Origin: Melioribacteraceae bacterium | GTDB lineage: Bacteria; Bacteroidota; Ignavibacteria; Ignavibacteriales; Melioribacteraceae | Assembly (NCBI GenBank): GCA_027858595.1 | Contig: JAQICK010000219.1 | Coordinates: 1 to 10,766, forward strand | DNA: 10,766 nucleotides | Direction of reading: 5' to 3' | Part shown: positions 6,909 through 10,766 of the stretch, piece after piece | Numbering within the stretch: the first letter of the stretch is position 1 | How the letters are laid out: each line of letters starts with the position of its first letter | Program-made: the position numbers and the translations under genes | Notes under the pieces: model-generated | Database searches by the model: none | Told to the model about the DNA's origin: nothing | The model's input: only the letters and a program-made list of their open reading frames with translations

Positions 6909-9900
6909 CAACGATGATAAATACAGAGGTAATTTAGGCAACTCTCTAAAATTAGATGAATACTCACAAGTAGAAAAGCCACTATTAGAGCAACTTATTG
7001 GTCTCGGTTGGAACGATGCAGATAACGAAGTCTTAGAACTTCAAATGCAACAAACACCAGAGCAAAGTTTTAGAACATCTTTTTCAGAAGTTCTATTATT
7101 TCCAAAACTATCTGCTTCACTTAAAAAAATAAATCCTTTTCTTACAGATGCTCAAATAGATGAAGTTATTCGTAAAATTACAACTTTCTCTCACAGTAGT
7201 TTATTAGAAAACAATCAGCATGTTCTAAATCTTTTATTAGAAAATACAACGGTTTCACAAAATGAACAAACAGGTGAGCAAAGCCCTACTATTCGCTTTA
7301 TCGATTTCGAAAATGTAGAGAACAATATTTTTACTGCTATTTCACAATTCAAAATTAAAATTCCCGGCACAGACCATCATATTATTCCCGATGTCGTTTT
7401 ATTCATAAATGGTTTGCCAATCGTAATTATAGAAGCAAAATCACCGAAAGTAAAAGAGCCTATTCCTGAAGCTATAGACCAACTTTTACGTTACTCCGAA
7501 CAAAGAGGATACCCTGGCGAAGGTAACAAACAACTATTCTATTACAATCAATTTATTATTACTACTTCCCGCACAGAAGCAAAATTTGGAACAATCTCTA
7601 CACATACACCCAAATATTTTTATCGCTGGACTGACCCATACCCCAAAGATGTAAACGACTTAATTCATGGTCAATCTTCTCCTAACGACCAACAACGTCT
7701 TGTTGCTGGTATGTTGGATATGAAAAACTTACTTAACCTTATTCAAGTCTTTACAATCTTCACAATAGATGATAAAGGTAAAAAGATAAAAATAGTTGGA
7801 AGATACCAACAATTCAGAGCTGTAAAGCTTGCAACAAAAAGGTTGCTCCAAGGCAAAAACCCAACAGAAAGAGGCGGTATTATTTGGCATACACAAGGCT
7901 CAGGCAAATCTTTAACCATGATGTTTATGGTTAGAGAAATGAAACTTAAACCCGAACTGATGTCTTGGAAAATAATTTTTGTTACCGACCGCACACAATT
8001 GGAAGACCAGTTAGCAGAAACTGGCCAAAGTTCTGGCTCCACAATAAAAACAGCTAACTTTATAAATCCTAAAGCCAATCCAGACGGTAAAAGTTTAAAA
8101 GAATTATTATCGAATGATAATGCCGATTTAGTTATGGCAATGATTCACAAGTTTCAAGAAAATGAGGACCTTAGCGGCATAGAACTTTTCCCCGAATTAA
8201 ATACAAGTCCTAACATTTTAGTCATGACTGATGAAGCTCATCGCTCACAATTCTCCATCTTAGCCGCAAACCTCGATAGAGCAATGCCAAACGCTACATC
8301 TATTGGTTTTACAGGAACACCAACTGAAAAGACTGAAAGAAAATACAGAGATTATATTGATAAATACACCATGCGTCAATCTATTGATGATGGCGTAACT
8401 TTAGAAATAGTTTACGAAGGCTTTACCCATAATGCAGAAATTCCAGATAAAAAAGGAATGGATGAAAAATTTACAGATGTTTTTAGCGACTACAATCTAA
8501 CAGAGCGATTGAAAATTCTCGGCTTTGGTTCAAGAGATGCATATCTGGATAATATAAATACCATTAAGGCAAAAGCTATAAATATGGTTACTCACTACGT
8601 CGAAAATATTTTTTCAAATAAATTTAAAGCTCAAATCGTTGCAAATTCTCGTGAGGCAGCAACTCGTTATAAAAGTGCAATTGATGAAGCACTCAAAAAT
8701 AAAATTACAGAATTAGAAAAAGATAATCCGCTTCAAATTGATATTCCAATATTAAAAACATTAGAAACGGCAGTTGTTATCTCTGGTAGTCATAACGATG
8801 CACCACATTTAAAAGCATATTCAAATAGTCAATATCACAAGAATAGAATTGCAAGATTTAAACTCCCATTCGGGCAAGTTGACGAAAAAGATGCATCGAT
8901 TAATGGCAAGGTGGGTATTATAATTGTTAACAATATGTTGCTTACAGGCTTTGATGCTCCTATTGAACAAGTATTGTATTTGGATAGAGTTATTGTGGCT
9001 CACAATCTTCTTCAAGCAATAGCCCGTGTTAATCGCATTGGACCCGAAGGTAAGAACAAAGGCTTTATTGTAGATTACGTTGGTGTAGGTCATCACTTAA
9101 AAAGAGCTTTAGAAACACAAACTGAAACTGAGGATGCAATAGTTCAAAACAAAATCGGCTCCATTCTTTCATGTTTATCAAACGAGCACGAAGAACTTAT
9201 CAAATTGCAAAAGGCACATGATGAAATTAGGAGTTTCTTAACTAAAAACGGATTAGATGATTTAACAGACATAGACGCTTTCTACGACGTTTTTTATGAT
9301 GAAGATATTCGTTACGATTATATAAAACTCTATAAAACTCTTACAACTTGTTTCAATAATGTTTTACCAAGAAAAGAAGCCTTAGAGTTTTTCCAAGATT
9401 GGAAATCATTCACTGAAATAAATATCTTAGCAAACACACATTTCCGCGATAACCATTTCAGCATGAAAGGAATTCCTCCAAAATTAAGAAGCATTGCAGA
9501 CGAGTTCCTAAAATCAAAAGGTATCGAACAATCAATTGCACCAATATCAATTATTGCAGAAGATTTTCAAAAAGATATTAAAGCAAAAAAGAGAGATGAA
9601 ACAAAAGCCGCAGCCGTTGAACACGCAATTCGTCATTACATCAATCTCAACATTGATGAAGACCCAGAATTATTTGCATCTTTTGCCGAAGAACTGCTGG
9701 AAATTCTCAAAAACTTCAAAAATAACTGGAGTGCTATTTATAGAGAATTAGAAAAACTTAGAGAAAAAATAAAACACAGAGAAAAAGAAGAAACATTTGG
9801 TCTTGATCGTAAAAAACAAATGCCATTTTTCAGAGTCTTTAAATCTGAATTATTTGACAACAGAAAATTAACAGAAGACGAAATATCTCTAAACGTAGAT

Positions 9901-10122
9901 TTAACTCAAAACATTTTTAATCTTGTTTCTAAAGAAATAAAACTAACTGGATTTTGGGATAGCGTACCAGCACAAGCAAAATTAAAAAGAGAATTACAAG
10001 AACTTTTACTTTCACCAGATTTTAGTAACATTCCAAATGTAATTCTTAGATATCGAGAATTAATCTCAAGAATTATGGAAATCTCTAAGACTAATCACTT
10101 TAGAATAATTGAAGATTTATAG
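6898..10122 (+). CDS. hsdR: Type I restriction endonuclease/translocase subunit HsdR
   Basis: HsdR is the ATP-driven motor and nuclease of the type I complex. It binds the HsdM2-HsdS core on unmethylated target DNA, reels DNA in and cuts far from the site. All key elements are visible in this 1074-residue protein. The N-terminal PD-(D/E)xK nuclease has D165, E179 and K181 (the EAK of IIEAKSP) followed by the QxxxY motif Q195-Y199. The SF2 helicase-like motor has Walker A QGSGKS (333-338), DEAH (445-448), TGTP (472-475), LTGFDAP (682-688) and motif VI QAIARVNR (706-713). The C-terminal third (about 760-1074) is helical and charged and probably docks on the methylase core. Length is typical for the family. 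The ATG lies inside the 3' end of hsdS with an 11-base overlap and gives a normal N-terminus, so translational coupling is likely. There is no frameshift or lost catalytic residue, so the nuclease should be functional. Confidence 0.97.
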   Translation: MILNNDDKYRGNLGNSLKLDEYSQVEKPLLEQLIGLGWNDADNEVLELQMQQTPEQSFRTSFSEVLLFPKLSASLKKINPFLTDAQIDEVIRKITTFSHSSLLENNQHVLNLLLENTTVSQNEQTGEQSPTIRFIDFENVENNIFTAISQFKIKIPGTDHHIIPDVVLFINGLPIVIIEAKSPKVKEPIPEAIDQLLRYSEQRGYPGEGNKQLFYYNQFIITTSRTEAKFGTISTHTPKYFYRWTDPYPKDVNDLIHGQSSPNDQQRLVAGMLDMKNLLNLIQVFTIFTIDDKGKKIKIVGRYQQFRAVKLATKRLLQGKNPTERGGIIWHTQGSGKSLTMMFMVREMKLKPELMSWKIIFVTDRTQLEDQLAETGQSSGSTIKTANFINPKANPDGKSLKELLSNDNADLVMAMIHKFQENEDLSGIELFPELNTSPNILVMTDEAHRSQFSILAANLDRAMPNATSIGFTGTPTEKTERKYRDYIDKYTMRQSIDDGVTLEIVYEGFTHNAEIPDKKGMDEKFTDVFSDYNLTERLKILGFGSRDAYLDNINTIKAKAINMVTHYVENIFSNKFKAQIVANSREAATRYKSAIDEALKNKITELEKDNPLQIDIPILKTLETAVVISGSHNDAPHLKAYSNSQYHKNRIARFKLPFGQVDEKDASINGKVGIIIVNNMLLTGFDAPIEQVLYLDRVIVAHNLLQAIARVNRIGPEGKNKGFIVDYVGVGHHLKRALETQTETEDAIVQNKIGSILSCLSNEHEELIKLQKAHDEIRSFLTKNGLDDLTDIDAFYDVFYDEDIRYDYIKLYKTLTTCFNNVLPRKEALEFFQDWKSFTEINILANTHFRDNHFSMKGIPPKLRSIADEFLKSKGIEQSIAPISIIAEDFQKDIKAKKRDETKAAAVEHAIRHYINLNIDEDPELFASFAEELLEILKNFKNNWSAIYRELEKLREKIKHREKEETFGLDRKKQMPFFRVFKSELFDNRKLTEDEISLNVDLTQNIFNLVSKEIKLTGFWDSVPAQAKLKRELQELLLSPDFSNIPNVILRYRELISRIMEISKTNHFRIIEDL

Positions 10123-10766
10123 ATGCAGCTTAGTTACAAAGTAAAATATAGCAAACGCAAAACATTAAACATTTCTGTTGAAAGGGATAGGTCTTTAATC
10201 GTCCGTTCTCCTGAAGGTTTCTCAATAGAAAGTATTTAAGAAATTATGCAATCAAAAACAAGTTGGTTAAAGGACAAAATAAATCATCCTCAGAAATATC
10301 CCTTAGATTTCAATGCAAAGGAGTTTGTCTCTGGTGAGTCATTATTATATCTTGGCAGAAATTATCAATTATTAGTTGTTGATGAAGAATTTGAGGGAAT
10401 TATTTTTAATCAAAGTTTCTCAATATCAAAGTCTAATCAAAAAAATGCTAACCAATTATTTAAAGAATGGTATTTAGCAAAAGCATTAGAAAAAATAAAA
10501 CCATTAGCCCAAAAGTATGCCTCTAATTTAGGCGTAAAATATAATGGATGTAAAACATCCGAAATGAAATACCGTTGGGGATCATGCACACCAAAGAATA
10601 ATATAATCTTTAATTGGCGTATAGTAAAAGCCCCAATGTATGTATTAGAATATTTAGTAGCTCACGAATTAGTTCACTTGATAGAAAGCAGTCACTCCAC
10701 AAATTTCTGGAATATTCTCTCTATCCAAGTTCCAAGTTATCCCAAAGCAAAAAAATGGCTAAAAGA
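10123..10766 (+). pseudogene. YgjP/DUF45-type zinc metallopeptidase with in-frame stop, partial at right edge
   Basis: The ATG directly abuts the hsdR TAG with no spacer, so this is the fourth gene of the operon. The first 38 codons read like the family N-terminus (YKVKYSKRKTLNISVERD, then IVRSPEGFSIESI). A TAA at 10237-10239 then interrupts, and the same frame continues without shift through KTSWLKDKI, YLGRNYQLLV, MKYRWGSC and the zinc site HELVH (181-185, numbering through the stop). H191 in the following HSTNFW is the probable third ligand. The catalytic core is thus intact. Family members commonly sit beside type I R-M genes, where their role is not established. The simplest reading is a nonsense mutation making a recent pseudogene. 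Alternatives are a restart at ATG 10246-10248, seven bases past the stop, giving a protein lacking about 41 residues, or a sequencing error. The gene runs off the window before its own end. Confidence 0.8.
10237..10239 (+). other. Premature in-frame TAA in the metallopeptidase gene
   Basis: This TAA replaces codon 39, in a position where relatives have a residue of the helix that follows the first beta-hairpin. Reading frames before and after it are the same, so one base substitution (for example from AAA, GAA or CAA) explains it and no indel is needed. A possible restart ATG lies at 10246-10248. Confidence 0.8.

Noticed and set aside
9536..9751. 71-codon plus-strand ORF inside hsdR
   Set aside because: Out-of-frame shadow of the intact hsdR coding sequence.
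1..10766. CRISPR arrays, tRNA or rRNA genes, insertion sequences, integrase or attachment sites
   Set aside because: Looked for on both strands; no spaced repeats, no transposase or integrase motifs and no cloverleaf seen.

Overview
The window is AT-rich and looks like a chromosomal defence island. The low GC, the near absence of Shine-Dalgarno sequences before well-defined genes (hsdS and hsdR have none worth the name) and the flavour of the proteins suggest a member of the Bacteroidota. That assignment is inference; no marker gene is present to prove it.

Left part, minus strand (2400 down to the left edge): a two-gene operon read leftwards. The first gene encodes a 260-residue, mostly helical protein I cannot assign by motif. 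It begins Met-Gly. The second starts at a GTG overlapping the first gene's stop codon (GTGA). It encodes a large QueC-family PP-loop ATPase of at least 540 residues that runs off the left edge. It has the SGGLDS loop, an RTTHP motif and a four-cysteine zinc site. Its size and motifs resemble the QueC-like proteins of antiphage systems (QatC of Qat, Cap9 of type IV CBASS) rather than housekeeping QueC (about 220-230 residues). The pair, a small Met-Gly protein translationally coupled to a QueC-like enzyme, is the most interesting thing here. It fits an enzyme that joins a 7-deazaguanine to the N-terminal glycine of its partner. No Qat ATPase and no CBASS nucleotidyltransferase lies upstream, so this is either a reduced or variant system or one whose other genes lie beyond the left edge.

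Centre (2401-2804): a 404-base AT-rich divergent intergenic region with no convincing gene. It holds several inverted repeats close to hsdM, an 11-codon mini-ORF whose stop overlaps the hsdM start, and a weak tandem duplication near the other end.

Right part, plus strand: a compact type I restriction-modification operon, hsdM (947 residues, with an unusually long coiled-coil C-terminal half), hsdS (418 residues, two target-recognition domains and an exact 220-residue internal repeat spacing) and hsdR (1074 residues, PD-(D/E)xK nuclease plus SF2 translocase, all key motifs intact). The genes are 3 bases apart or overlap by 11 bases. M and S methylate the host's sites; R with M and S translocates and cuts unmodified DNA. 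Immediately after the hsdR stop lies a YgjP/DUF45-type zinc metallopeptidase gene, a frequent companion of type I systems. Here it carries an in-frame TAA at codon 39 while its HELVH active site is preserved. It runs off the right edge.

Together the window shows two divergently transcribed defence modules sharing one intergenic control region.
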